Positions 11,401-21,096 of a stretch of DNA of 64,000 nucleotides are shown here, one piece after another; position 1 is the first letter of the stretch, and every line of letters begins with the position of its first letter. The notes under the pieces were generated by a model, which ran no database searches, had not been told where the DNA came from, and was given only the letters and a program-made list of their open reading frames with translations. Made by a program: the position numbers and the translations under genes. The stretch is from Molanna angustata (Eukaryota > Arthropoda > Insecta > Trichoptera > Molannidae), in contig OY754972.1 of the NCBI GenBank assembly GCA_963576475.1, positions 33,642,556 through 33,706,555 on the forward strand, given 5' to 3'.

Positions 11401-13498
11401 TAGGCCTCTTCAAAATCCTTCCATTTATTTCGGTCCATGGCTCGTCTCGGCCAGTTTCTACCCGCAACAGGGACAATATCGTCCGCCCATCTTTTCATCG
11501 GTCGACCTATTCCCCGTTTATTTCCCCATGGTCTCCACCTCATAACTCTGGGTTCCCATCTCTCTGTTCCCTGTCTAGCAACGTGACCTGCCCATTGCCA
11601 CTTTAATCTTGCTACATGGTCCATAATGTCGACAACCTTGGTCTGGCGTCTGATCTCTTCATTTCTTATTTTATTTCTCAGACTTATGCCTAACATTTGC
11701 CTCTCCATGGATCGCTGTGCGCATTTAAGTTTGTATGTGGTGTTGGCAGTCAATGTCATCGTTTCTAGACCATACGTCATCACAGGGAGGACACACGATT
11801 CAAAAACTCTTCGTTTCAAATTAATGGGGATTTCTTTGTTTTTTAGGACATGCTGGAGTTTGCCAAAAGCAGCCCAGCCGAGACCAATCCTTCTAGGTAT
11901 TTCCGCTGTTTGGTTTTCCTTCCCTAATGTGATTTTCTGCCCAAGATAAATATACTCGTCTACAGCTTCAATCGTTTTGTTGTCGATTTTTAAGCTGTTG
12001 CTGGATGAACTCATTATTTTCGTTTTATTTATATTCATCTCCAGGCCAATCTTTAGGGAAGCTTCGTGCAGATCTTTGATCATGCCACTTAATTCTGCCA
12101 GATCTTCACTTACAAGAACTATGTCATCAGCAAATCTGAGATGGGTCAGATACATGCCATTTATTTTTATACCCTTTTTTTCCCAATTTAAAGTTTTAAA
12201 AACATTTTCCAGGGCAACAGTAAATAGTTTGGGAGAAATGGTGTCTCCCTGTCTGACGCCTCTACAGATTTTTACTTTTTCCGTTTTTGTTTCTTCGTCA
12301 ATTTTTACAACCATTGTTTATTATTATTATACCTAATATCAAAAGAAGACATTAAAAAAGTGTGAATTAGTGTGGGTGCGCACATGACAGAGAGTAACAA
12401 TATGCCTGTGTGTGTGAAAGAGAGATATAGAAAGAGTGTGAGTGTGTGGGCGTGTATGTGTGTGTGTGTGTGTGCATGTGTTAGTATACATGATATAGAC
12501 TAACATATATTGGCAGATTCATAAGTTGAGAAGAAAAAGGAAATATATTGCTGAGGGTGGTTGGGAAAAATAAAATTAATCTGTAAATAATTGTTATAAT
12601 GTCACGATGTTAGATATTAGTTACTTTTTGAATGCCATATGTGGATCAAAAAATATGTCTAAGTCGGCATTTTTTTTCATAAGAGTTGAATAAATTAATC
12701 ATTCTGTTAATCGAAGCGTTATTGGAAGCATTTGTTTTACAATTTTTGGAGAAGAAAATGACGTATATCTTGTCCGGCGAGTAGATGTATTAAATTAAAA
12801 TTGGTTACAATTTCATGGCATTCTATGTTTCTATTTAGTGTGCTATGAAGAAACATAAGGTCTGAAATTGAGCGTTACATAGTCAAAGGAGTTAGTATAG
12901 TTGGTTGGTTTAGTATTGTTGCAACGGTAGCAACGGTAGGTTGCTTGAATATTTGATGAATTTATTCTGAATTTGATTTAACGAGTGAATATAAACCTTG
13001 TGCGAATAACATTTATTTATAATTGTAACTTAGCATTTGAGTGAAAAACATGGTGATTATTTTATTTAATTTTAATGTTTTACCTTATTTTTAAATATTT
13101 TCTGTTGCCATTTTTTCATACAAAAATATTCCATAGTTTTTGTTATTTTTCGTTGCTATGGTTACAATCAAATCCTCATAATAATATTTTAGTGTGAAGT
13201 GTAATATGTACTTATGTAGCTATATACATAAGTAGATATGTATGTAGCTATATACATAAGTAGATATGTATGTGGATATGCATTTTTTCTTTGTTCGTGT
13301 TTAAGGCTAGAACTAAAAGCAAAGGTTGAAAAATATTCAGTTACATCAAATCACTTTTTGATTGATCAATTAATCAAATTGATTTTGGAAGAAATGTGAA
13401 ATTGTTTGTGGAAGTCGGTTCGTAAATACAAAAAATTCTTACCTCGCTTCAGGTCTAATGATTGAGACATTTTGGAGGATTTCATGTTCGAAAAACAT
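5294..13498 (-). CDS. UV-sensitive visual opsin, 8 coding exons
   Basis: Rhabdomeric (Gq-coupled) opsin of photoreceptor microvilli. Coding exons in order are 13443-13498, 10445-10630, 9209-9418, 8695-8831, 7251-7603, 6562-6644 and 5294-5408, seven joins if the split start exon is counted as the first; every junction has GT/AG borders and the phases agree, giving 379 residues. Key residues: C126 and C203 (disulfide), DRY at 150-152 inside AYDRY, HEK at 247-249, and K324 in PACACK for the retinal Schiff base. K106 in MMMAKTP is the lysine that in insect opsins marks UV tuning (fly Rh3 K110, bovine site 90). The N-terminus [12 protein letters not shown] carries a sequon. Length fits the family (about 370-380). 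Introns hold several mobile elements. The exon 3 acceptor is unusual (see findings). Family assignment is firm; the exact TSS and UTRs are inferred. Confidence 0.93.
5459..5484. repeat. Hairpin in last opsin intron
   Basis: GTATACGG and CCGTATAC flank a five-base loop (CTTTA), giving a perfect stem of at least 8 bp. No function is evident. Confidence 0.6.
5884..6375 (+). mobile_element. Helentron-like (HINE) element, short copy
   Basis: Begins TCCAACTGTCGAAT and ends CATCTAG followed by T. Near the 3' end it has the inverted copy CATCGACAGTTGGA, then TCTCATGT and TACATG. It is a 492-bp, internally shortened relative of the ~1.04-kb copies at 27996 and 48928, lying in the last opsin intron, antisense to the gene. 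Confidence 0.8.
6562..6644 (-). CDS. UV opsin coding exon 6
   Basis: Acceptor ATTACAG|GTAGC and donor TACAG|GTCAGT. Encodes [19 protein letters not shown] and AISHPRY. K324 is the retinal attachment lysine. Confidence 0.92.
7251..7603 (-). CDS. UV opsin coding exon 5
   Basis: Acceptor TTTTTTCAG|AGGG and donor CCAGGG|GTAATT. Encodes residues 198-314: [12 protein letters not shown] with C203, helix 5, [15 protein letters not shown], the cytoplasmic loop [13 protein letters not shown], and helix 6 with [14 protein letters not shown]. Confidence 0.93.
7648..7755 (+). repeat. Short tandem repeat in opsin intron 4
   Basis: About three units of ~38-40 bp occur, built around CATACAGATGACAC, TACAGTA and TAAAATAT. 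Confidence 0.75.
7756..8694. other. Opsin intron 4 remainder
   Basis: 8110-8360 is less AT-rich than its surroundings and has overlapping open frames, but no known domain; it may be a mobile-element remnant. 8400-8580 is T-rich simple sequence (TTTATTTATT runs). Confidence 0.4.
8695..8831 (-). CDS. UV opsin coding exon 4
   Basis: Acceptor TTTGTAG|ATATAATG and donor CCTG|GTATGT. Encodes [13 protein letters not shown], helix 4 with [14 protein letters not shown] and IWGRFVP (residues 152-196). Confidence 0.92.
9209..9418 (-). CDS. UV opsin coding exon 3
   Basis: Acceptor ACTTCTAG|TGCC and donor GACAG|GTACAT. Encodes [17 protein letters not shown], helix 2 with K106, helix 3 with C126 and AYDR. 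The acceptor region is repeated upstream with a 63-bp period, so three further in-phase acceptors exist at 9482-9483, 9545-9546 and 9608-9609. Confidence 0.9.
9404..9682 (-). repeat. 63-bp tandem repeat spanning opsin exon 3 acceptor
   Basis: The unit CACTAGAAGTGTTTAGAATG plus ACATTAAAACAAATATTTTAC plus TTGGTRTCTGAWGAGATTT recurs at exact 63-base steps (reference base at 9418, 9481, 9544, 9607). A fifth, shifted copy lies 64 bases on (9671). On the minus strand each unit contains the acceptor TTCTAG and the start of exon 3 (AKS-L/H-Q-T/I-PS). The fifth copy has lost the AG. Confidence 0.92.
9843..10200 (+). mobile_element. RTE-type retrotransposon 3' fragment
   Basis: An open frame reads [47 protein letters not shown] and [14 protein letters not shown]. 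This is the conserved tail after the reverse transcriptase domain in RTE-like elements. 5'-truncated, in opsin intron 2, antisense to the opsin. A short ATGATAATGATAT tail follows. Confidence 0.8.
10445..10630 (-). CDS. UV opsin coding exon 2
   Basis: Acceptor TTATAG|AGTTTCC and donor TCAAC|GTAAGT. Encodes residues 20-80 with [21 protein letters not shown] and the first membrane helix ending [11 protein letters not shown] frame open further upstream on the same strand is intronic. Confidence 0.92.
10796..10995 (+). mobile_element. tRNA-headed SINE, decayed copy
   Basis: Shares with the copy at 25631 the blocks CCCGGTGGGGACACA, TTTTTAATTGTGTTGTCAGT, AGAACGTGGCAACTTG, CTGTTAGTTGCC and GAAGCAATATAA. 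The tRNA-like head is damaged. Confidence 0.7.
11160..11350 (+). mobile_element. tRNA-headed SINE, second type
   Basis: The head GCTGTGGCACAGTTGGTAAG and box B-like GGGTTCGATCCCCAGC indicate a tRNA-derived promoter. The body runs through CTTCTTTGGGCTGGGAACAC, TTGGAAGAAATTG and ACTCGCCACTTG. It abuts the RTE insertion that follows. Confidence 0.7.
11352..12330 (-). mobile_element. RTE-type retrotransposon, 5'-truncated
   Basis: The frame 11376-12314 is open for 312 codons. It contains the end of a reverse transcriptase: [59 protein letters not shown] and [13 protein letters not shown]. The endonuclease and N-terminal part are missing. The 3' end is a (GAA)n tract (TTC on the plus strand, 11358-11378), typical of RTE tails. 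It lies in opsin intron 1 in the same orientation as the gene. It has no interruption, so it may be a fairly recent insertion. Confidence 0.88.
12360..12482 (+). repeat. GT-rich microsatellite
   Basis: Impure (GT)n/(GA)n runs, the longest pure GT run near 12458-12474. Confidence 0.8.
12990..13190 (+). repeat. Dispersed repeat, inverted relative of 62340-62830
   Basis: AACTTAGCATTTGAGTGAAA and AACATGGTGA here match, inverted, TTTTTCACTCAAACGC and TAAGTT near 62778-62803. A GTTGCTATGGTTAC block here pairs with GTTACCATAGTAAC near 62375. The family is unknown. Confidence 0.55.
13213..13275 (+). repeat. Tandem duplication in opsin intron 1
   Basis: TATGTAGCTATATACATAAG and TAGATATGTATGT occur twice in a row. 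Confidence 0.8.
13443..13498 (-). CDS. UV opsin coding exon 1
   Basis: Encodes M1-A18 plus two bases of R19. The start ATG has A at -3. The donor is GCGAG|GTAAGA. The residues IIRPEAR match the usual N-terminal motif of insect short-wave opsins, and the phase fits exon 2. This choice places the start 2.8 kb upstream of the next exon. Confidence 0.85.
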
Positions 13499-13577
13499 GA
13501 TAGGAACTAAACTATAATTTGAAAATATTACAAGTCCAATAGTAGCCCTAGACACTCAGCAGTAATGCCAAGTATCC

Positions 13578-13653
13578 ACTGACAACTTGATTGATGAGGA
13601 AACATTATTTATACTTACTGACATTCACAAAAGAAATGTATTTAATTGAATTA
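13578..13653 (-). promoter_or_regulatory. Opsin core promoter: P3/RCSI, TATA box, Inr
   Basis: Three elements lie in the right order upstream of the opsin ATG at 13498. TAATTGAATTA at 13643-13653 fits the consensus TAATYNRATTA, the P3/RCSI site of insect rhodopsin promoters bound by Pax6 or paired-type homeodomain proteins. TATAAATA on the minus strand is at 13606-13613. TCAGT on the minus strand is at 13578-13582, its A about 33 bases from the first T of the TATA box. The implied 5' UTR is about 80 bases. Sites are seen; binding and start site are inferred. Confidence 0.7.
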
Positions 13654-13659
13654 TAGTTG

Positions 13660-15817
13660 TGATTCCGATAATATTTTTGTAATCCATTTGGATTTGCACT
13701 GAATCAAATAAAGAAGTAACCAACTATATTTCTCATACAATATAATATCAAACAGATAATATGATTTGGTATTAGCTATGTGAGTTCAATAAATGGATAA
13801 ACCTAGTTTATATATAAGGCTTCCCATTAATGCTGCTCTGATTAAGTGATTAACAAATACGCAAATCAAAAATTAAAAGACTATTAGTAAATATGCAACC
13901 ATTAAATTATCATAATATTTAAATTTGAATACTTAGATTTTCTTTGAAATACTTCACTACAGTTTCAGAATAAATACAAAAACGTCATACCAACCTTCTC
14001 AGTTTGATAACTATTTTATCCAACACCTCAGCCATAGATCCTGAGTTCAGTTCTCAGTAGATTCTGTTTATTAGTATTTTCTGTTGTTTCACTGGGATTT
14101 CAGTCAGGATTTGTGAAATGATTGACATCATAATATTATTTCTCCAAAATTTGGCAATTTGTTATTGAATACAAGTTGAATTAATTTTTGACATAGCACC
14201 TACCTGTTAATTAAATAATTAAATCTCTAACTGTGTTGTATGCACTTGGTGAGTGACAACATCGAAAATTGTTCAGGGGAGGCGACCAATTGGGACGGCT
14301 GATCGGAGCTGACTAGCGGCATAGCCCTCCAAGTCTCCGGACTGCGCTCGGCGTTGGTGTCACATTTATTATTATTATTATTCAAAAAACATCTGACCAT
14401 AATTTAGAGCATAATTTTGGAGGCTAAGTGATGGGCAGCTGTGGACTCTTACAGAGAGTAATGCAAATGAACTGCAGGTCTAGTAGGAATGAATGAAACA
14501 TAGATTGTGATAAAACATGATACATTTTATTATATTCAACAACATCAACAACAATGGTAGATCATTGTGATAAAAATTATCATTCTCCAGTCATTGTATT
14601 AAGGAAGGTTTGTTTGGGTACAATAAATTTAAGATGGAAGTGTTATTTATCTGCAGGTTCAGGTTCACACAAGGAATATAATATTTATTATTTATCTAAG
14701 TACATTATTTATTAACAATATTCTTCCACATTACTCAAATTTAATATCTTACAAATTATTTTTGAGCATTTCAATTAGATAATATATTTTAGAATAGTCC
14801 GTATTATACATAAATTTTGACACTGGAAAGATAAAATGACTAAGGTGTGCAGGAAATTTAAAGTTAAAAGTTATCAAAACGAGAAAAGAAAAATGTTTTA
14901 TGTACATAAGTTATATTTTATAGTAATACTTCCAATTCCATAAAACATATGGCTTTAGCTGCTCTTTCAGTCAAAAGTCAGCCTTCTCAGAAGCTCGGTT
15001 AGACAGATACCTAACTAACTGAACCACAAGCTCAGTCAGACAGATACCTAACTAACTGAACCACAAAGGTAAGAGGCTAAAATATAAAGAATTCAGAACA
15101 TAGGTTAAATAGGCTCAGATAAATTTGGTGGTTGCCATTAGTCATTTCACCTTTTCTTGCTTCAATATAATCAATTATGAGAAATAGAAACAATGCACAA
15201 AAAACATAAATTGTCTTTATTATGTACATATATTAATCTGTGGAACAATGTAATTGGCTTACTTTCCTGATTATTATTTTTTTTATTAATGTAAAATATG
15301 TAACAGCTGTTTTGTTTCCCAAAATAAAAATAAATAAATAAATAAAATCTCAGCATAAATTTTCGGTGATATAAATAATGTCTTGAAATATAAACAAATA
15401 TTATGTATATGAGTTGTATAGTATCAAAAACAGCTCAGTTTGATTATTTCGAAATTGAACTAAATATGCAATATTATTATTCTATGATGAGTACCTACTC
15501 TATCAATTTGACTCTTCTCTCGGCATTAAATATAGCTCCAATGCAATGAAAAAGAGGTCTAAAATTACGGATCAAATCTAAAACAGCTTAGCACTCAATA
15601 ATTTGGAATTCAAAACAGCTTTGTCAAAATGAAACTACATATTTATCTATTCATTTGAAATAAATAGTTTGTTTATACACTTGAAATACAGCTGGAGATA
15701 CTGAACTGCCTTTAATACTATACCACTCATATGTGACTTGATCACAACTTGAGGTGTGAGACACACATAGGTTATTTGGGAGTTCGTAATAATAACTTTT
15801 TTATAAATATATTTACC
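13660..15817. other. Intergenic, with SINE remnants
   Basis: No gene recognised. 14000-14130 looks like a very decayed SINE (CACCTCAGCC, AGTTCAGTTCTCAGTAG). 14990-15075 holds two reversed copies of a SINE head (AGACAGATACCTAACTAACT, GAACCACAA). The remainder is AT-rich. Confidence 0.5.
14235..14385 (+). mobile_element. SINE-like or retrotransposon tail with ATT tract
   Basis: GC-richer block GAGGCGACCAATTGGGACGG, CTGATCGGAGCTGACTAGCG and CTCCGGACTGCGCTCGGCG ends in (ATT)n at 14369-14384. It looks like the 3' end of an interspersed element. Family not identified. Confidence 0.5.
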
Positions 15818-15819
15818 TA

Positions 15820-17108
15820 CGAGGCATGCCTTTTAAGTTTTGTCGTTTGAAGAAAATAACACTACTATAGTCTTATAGTATCTTTTATTGTTTTTCAAAG
15901 TATTCACCACGTAGTTTAATACACTTTTCCATTCGATCGAACCAGTTATTAAAACATTTATTCCACTCCAAAGTAGGGGTGTTCAATATGGCTGTCTTAA
16001 AGGCGTCGACTGCTTCTTCACTGGACTGGAACCTTTGACCGCGAAAATTTTTCTTAATTTTAGGAAATGTAAAGAAATCGTTAGGGCTTAGGTCAGGACT
16101 ATATGGAGGATAGTCAAGAATTTCTACGTTTTCCTGCTTCAAATACTGAATAGTTTGACGAGCACTGTGTGAGCTTGCGTTATCATGGTGTAGGATGATG
16201 CGTCGCTTTGGGTTAGAATTCCTAAGTTCGACGATGACTTGTGGTAAACAAACTGTCATATACCACTCAGCATTAACCGTTCTATGATCTTCAAGTGCAA
16301 TTGTCGCAACATGACCGGTTTTCGCAAAGAACGTGGCCACCATCTTCTTTGAAGTGCTTCGAGAGCGAACAACTTTAGTCGGCTTTGGCTCATCTTGGAA
16401 GACCCAGACTGTAGATTGTTGTTTTAAATCAGGATCGTAGGCATAGATCCAAGATTCGTCACCACTGACGATGTCGTAGACGTGATTTGACTCTCCTCGG
16501 TTGAACCTTTGAAGAGTTTTCTTACACCATCTGACGCGGGCCTCCTTATTATCGTCTGAAAGCAAATGCGGGATCCAACGGCAAACTAGCTTTCTCACAC
16601 CAAGTGCCATTTGCAATATCTTCTCAATGGTTGTCCCTGAGATGCCTAATAACGCCTCTATCTCTCGATATGTCACATGACGATCTTCAAGAATTAGTTG
16701 TCTCACAGCAATGATGTTTTCTTCAGTGAAGGCGGATTTTGGACGTCCTTCACGAGATTTGTTACTAAGACTGGTATGTCCACGCTGAAATTCTAAGCAC
16801 CAGCGTTCGATAGTCCGCAGAGATGGAGCTTCATCTTGGAATACATATGTTATCTCTTCAAAACACTGAAGCCGTGTTAGGCCTCTTTTAAAGTTGTAGA
16901 AAATTATTGCACGGACATTTTCTTTACTAAGGTTCATTTTCGTACGTGACCTGACAGATTCAATACGACGCAATGACTAAACAATAGCATTAATGTTACT
17001 TTCAATTGTTTTGAGATTCAAAATTCAAACAAATTTGAATATCAAACAGTTCTAAATTCAAAGCTGCCGGTAAATATGTAAACGACAGAACTTAAAAGGC
17101 ATGCCTAG
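15820..17108 (-). mobile_element. mariner DNA transposon, full length
   Basis: 1289 bp with terminal inverted repeats: the left end AGGCATGCCTTTTAAGTTTT, then GTCGTTT, mirrors the right end with one internal mismatch. It is flanked by TA at 15818-15819 and 17109-17110, the mariner target duplication. The transposase frame is intact. It lies between the two host genes, about 2.2 kb upstream of the opsin promoter. Size, TIRs, TA duplication and ORF all agree. Confidence 0.95.
15885..16973 (-). CDS. mariner transposase, D,D34D
   Basis: 362 codons from the first ATG; a Met 12 residues in (MNLSKENVRAI) is a more usual start and would give 350, close to the family norm. The N-terminal half holds two helix-turn-helix regions (SLRTIERWCLEFQRG; VTYREIEALLGISGTTIEKI). 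The linker resembling WVPHLL reads WIPHLLSDDNKEARV. Catalytic aspartates lie in SGDESWIY, LHHDNASSH and SPNDFF, and the second and third are separated by 34 residues, as in mariner proper. No stop or frameshift. Whether it is active cannot be told from one copy. Confidence 0.95.
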   Translation of the reverse strand: MRRIESVRSRTKMNLSKENVRAIIFYNFKRGLTRLQCFEEITYVFQDEAPSLRTIERWCLEFQRGHTSLSNKSREGRPKSAFTEENIIAVRQLILEDRHVTYREIEALLGISGTTIEKILQMALGVRKLVCRWIPHLLSDDNKEARVRWCKKTLQRFNRGESNHVYDIVSGDESWIYAYDPDLKQQSTVWVFQDEPKPTKVVRSRSTSKKMVATFFAKTGHVATIALEDHRTVNAEWYMTVCLPQVIVELRNSNPKRRIILHHDNASSHSARQTIQYLKQENVEILDYPPYSPDLSPNDFFTFPKIKKNFRGQRFQSSEEAVDAFKTAILNTPTLEWNKCFNNWFDRMEKCIKLRGEYFEKQ

Positions 17109-17110
17109 TA

Positions 17111-19149
17111 CATTGAATGTTTAATAATCAGACAGTTGATTTGAAACATGTAGTTAAGTGGCAGAATGTTAATTTCATTTATGAAAATAAACAATTATCA
17201 AACTGCAAATTGATATTAAAAATAAAATATTTAACCTCTATGATTGTGAGTTTTGGTATGATGTACATACCTATACGGAGTGAGTTATTTTAAATATAAA
17301 AATTTTAAATAAAAAGTGTTACTTTTGACGACTCCTGACACAATAATCGGGTAAAAAAAAAAATTAAAACGATTATTTCAGGTGCCTTTAACTATTGGTT
17401 GCAGTGTCAAAAATATTCGTACTCTAGTAAATAAAATCTTCACTTCACTTCTCTAGCCGTACCGGTACGGCCATACTCCAATTTGCAATGACATTTTCTG
17501 CTGTACGGGTACGGCCATACTCACCGAGGTTAAAGAGTAAAAATTAATATTAATGTAATAAAATGACTAATTTACTATGGTACTTTATTTATTTATATAA
17601 TTTATGTACATGTGTACAAAGGCGGGTTTATTGCCATAAGGCAATTTCTTCCAACCAACCCGAGCAACGTCAAGTCTCTGAATGTTAAGTTAAATGTTAA
17701 TCATGTTATCTATTAAAGGGTGCTTATGATTGAATAAGTTTGTTTTTTTTTAAATGTGTGTCGAATGAAACCCTGTGTCATTTTTTTGCTAAATTTCCCA
17801 CATGTCAAGGCTAGGCCATACTATATTTTTGTGAACACATATAATATAATTCAGTATAAGTGCAACATCCCATTCACATAGATAATAAATTTATATCAAA
17901 ACTTTGCTTTTAATTATTATTTACAAATTATATAAATATTATTGTTTATATTCCTACATATACCTATCTATCTATTTTACATCAATTCCACTAAAAGAAA
18001 TAAGTACTTTTGTCTAATTATGTTTAACACCACATCAAATGATTCACTAAAAAGGATAGGAATAATTATTATTTGTCTCGAGGGTTACTAAAATAAGGTC
18101 TTATGTACCTATAAACATTATATTATAATTTTATGTGTTAAGAATTTTACACTCCTAAGATTAGGTAATATAGTCTTTACAGCCCGATGATCACAAACTA
18201 GGAAATAATATCTTATTTAATAAACTAGGAAATAATACTTTTAGGTATCAATTCATAAGGGGATATTTATATTCAATATTGAAAGATAATAATGGTAGGT
18301 ACCAAGTTATTTATTAATTATTTATATTTTTTCTTTATTAAAACTTGGTTTTTTCATGTTTATATAAAGAAAAAGGTTCTGTGATGAATATTATTTTGTC
18401 TTTTATACATCAAACTATTGAAAGATTAATAATTTTGGTCCATAGAATTTATCAAAGAAAGACAATAAATTGTCTGCTTATTTGAAGAAGTCACTAACTG
18501 CAAGAAATATGTTTTCGAGATATTAGCTGTCAAAGTTTTTTGGCAATGTTTATTCTCATAACTCCTTAATTTGTTTATAGATTGTCATATTTTTTTTAAC
18601 ATGATCCTATATAAAAAATAGCAAAATTTAAACATTTAGGTACATTATTCAAATTTCACAAAAACCCGTAGGCGAAGATAAAAATGCCAATTCGCAAATA
18701 ATAAGTTTGTCTTGACGGCTCATTGGCAATATTGTGTGAGACTGTATGTAATATTTTTATGTGGCAAAACTCATTATAATGCTTTCATAAACATTTTCAA
18801 ATAATATTCACTTCCTTACAATCTGCGCAAGTGGCGAATTTATCGCCATTTCTTCCAAAATTACCTATAATGATTTATCATGAATATTTTGGATGTTTCA
18901 AATGAAAGGTGTCCTGGTGTATTGTGCCCTGGACCTCTTAAGTTTTTTTCTGACTTAAAAATTAATAGAAATTTAAGTATTTACCAGTGATAAACATATC
19001 ACTGGTATTTACCCACATCTTCAATTCACCTCAATTTCTGTTGTCTGTCTTATGATTTTTTATGAATTATCCAATATTAATCCTGGGTTTGTACTAACAC
19101 ACATTATGAGTTCTAATCCTTAAATACCGTCAACATTAACAATATACCT
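17111..19149. other. Intergenic AT-rich stretch
   Basis: No gene recognised. 17455-17525 contains two copies of a GTACGGCCATACTC motif, one within the palindrome CCGTACCGGTACGG. 17605-17660 and 18825-18862 carry fragments (GCCATAAGGCAATTTCTTCC; GCAAGTGGCGAATTTATCGC) related to the 3' half of the SINE at 11160. Confidence 0.5.
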
Positions 19150-20308
19150 ATGTAAAAAAATACATTTTTTTTAAAAAGTACCAGAATTTTTCAAACATTT
19201 TTTATTAAGAAAATATTTTTTTATGATAAATGTATGTTTGTGTTTAACTGCCTATATATATATATATCCAAAGTTTTTAAAAATATTGAAAAAAGCCGAA
19301 ACACTCCAACTAGATAATTTAATTTTCTATAAAAAATATGAACATTGTAGTAGTGCATCTCAAATTTTTATTTAACAATTTTATAAAAATTGAATTTAGT
19401 GACGACATTGTTTCATACAATTTGTATGGCAGTAAACACTACACAATATCTCACTCAATAATTTGATACCTACTTAATCCACAAACATACATCATGCTAT
19501 TTTCATATTCTGGGTAGGAAAAAAACTGACCTCCATACTATCCTATCCTGACACATATACCTACATGTTTTATATGGAAAACAAAGTATCTTAAAATATT
19601 CATTAATTTGTGTTTATAGTTTGGTACATATTCTTTTTTTTTGCTTTATATGGCGATTCACCCTATTTAGAGTGCTATATGCTTTGGATTTTAAAATGTA
19701 AATAAAAAAGGAAGGCTAGGAGCAGTTTTAGGAGAATATTGAAAAGTTCAAAATTAAGTTACAGTTCAATGTTGTGTGTTTTAAGAAATTTTAACAACAA
19801 GACAAAAAATTTTGAATTATTACGAGATAACAGGTAGGAGATATTAATTGGAGATGTATGAATAGTGTCAATCAAGGATTGATACAAACCAATGATATTA
19901 GGCCAGTTATTACAATTAAAAAACATATGGTCCAGAGCCTCCTCCTCTAGACCACACTCACAGATGGGACTGCTAAATACATGTATTTTAAACAGGTAGT
20001 AGCCACAGTACAGTGACCAATTCTTACTCTCGTTAAACAGGAAATGTCTTTTCTGGAAAACCCTCTTCCCTGAAACCAAGGTTTTGAGGGGATCGTGGGC
20101 TGGATTCCAGCGTAGAACGATCCTGTTCTAATACGGGTCACTGACAGTTGATCATTCCGTCTACGCATCTTAAAGTTTTGGAGGAACACACGTAATCTAA
20201 AGTTGGGATTAGATTCATACCAGAAGAGGAATTTGATTTTGTATGTATTCTTCAATTATGCATACTATCGCCATTGACAGTTGGATCTCATGTGTTATAT
20301 ACAACTAG
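19150..20308 (+). mobile_element. Helentron-like (HINE) copy, 5'-truncated
   Basis: From about 19185 it matches the interior of the full copies (TTTTTCAAACATTTTTTATT; GCCGAAACACTCCAACTAGA) and ends GACAGTTGGATCTCATGTGT, ACAACTAG at 20308, followed by T. It is split by a retrotransposon fragment at 19636-20250. Confidence 0.8.
19636..20250 (-). mobile_element. Non-LTR retrotransposon 3' fragment nested in HINE
   Basis: Minus-strand frames contain LSVTRIRTGSFYAGI, KPWFQGRGFSRKDISCLTRV, IGHC and CECGLEEEALDHMFFNCN, the region following RNase H in I-clade elements (compare MCRIRMGHC and CECMIGDETLDHLFLECP at the 3' end of the 45.4-52.0 kb element). A frameshift lies near 19950-20000. A poly-T run at 19634-19641 marks the A-tail, and near-identical TACATATTC/TATGTATTC flanks look like a target duplication within the host element. 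Confidence 0.75.
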
Positions 20309-21096
20309 TTTATAATTAATGAATATGCCTTTTTAACACATCCTCAAATATTCCCTAATTTAAGAATATGCTTGTGGTGTAAGTCTGAAAGAAGGAAATG
20401 TAAGAAACTTGAAAAACAGACGAACATTTATTGATGATGTTTCAATATTGATGAGGCAATGTATGCGTTTCAGGATATAAAATTATGATGATTGGATTTC
20501 TCTACCTACCCCATTAGGGACTTGCATGATTTGATGTATGAAAATAACAGGCTAAAATGTTGAGATGGTGTATGTCTTATTAATATAAGACGATTTATGC
20601 GTGCCAGGATTGAAAAAATGGCGTTCATTTCTCTCTGCCTTCCCGTTAGGGTCATGGCGTGATGATATGTATTTATCAGAAATTAAATTTTTTAGTTAAT
20701 GTCTAAAAATTTTACAGTTAATTACAAAAAATTGTAAAAAAATACTTCATTATAATGATAATGACTTTTTCCAGGACGACATAATTAAAAAAAATGCAGT
20801 TAATGAAATTTTTTCTGAAAAATCTCCGCAACGGGACCTTATATGAACATGTTTTTTTTTCCAGATGTAAAGGGCGTTTTGGTAATTATGGCAGTATAGT
20901 TGACTTAATTTCACCAAAATGACTTCTTCCAGTAAGCAGACAAAATTGTGTCAATCAATGTGCACCTCATTCAGCATTATTTTTTGGCACAAATTATGTT
21001 AGTTTTGAACTACGTTTGGATACATCAGAGTAGATTAGTTAAGTATATAAATATAATTGTATTTAAGCGTGAGAACAAGAATCCTATTGAGAGTAT
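20309..21096. other. Intergenic, tandem pair of repeat-like segments
   Basis: 20450-20560 and 20565-20680 share a pattern (TATGCGT..CAGGAT, then TTTCTCT.CCTNCCCNTTAGGG, then CATGATTTGATGTATG or its variant) and look like two tails of a mobile element. No gene recognised. Confidence 0.45.

Noticed and set aside
11068..12336. Plus-strand ORFs over the opsin intron
   Set aside because: Shadows of the RTE reverse transcriptase on the minus strand or SINE readings.
15820..17108. mariner transposase as a host SETMAR-like gene
   Set aside because: No SET domain or host exon nearby, and the element has both inverted repeats and TA duplications.
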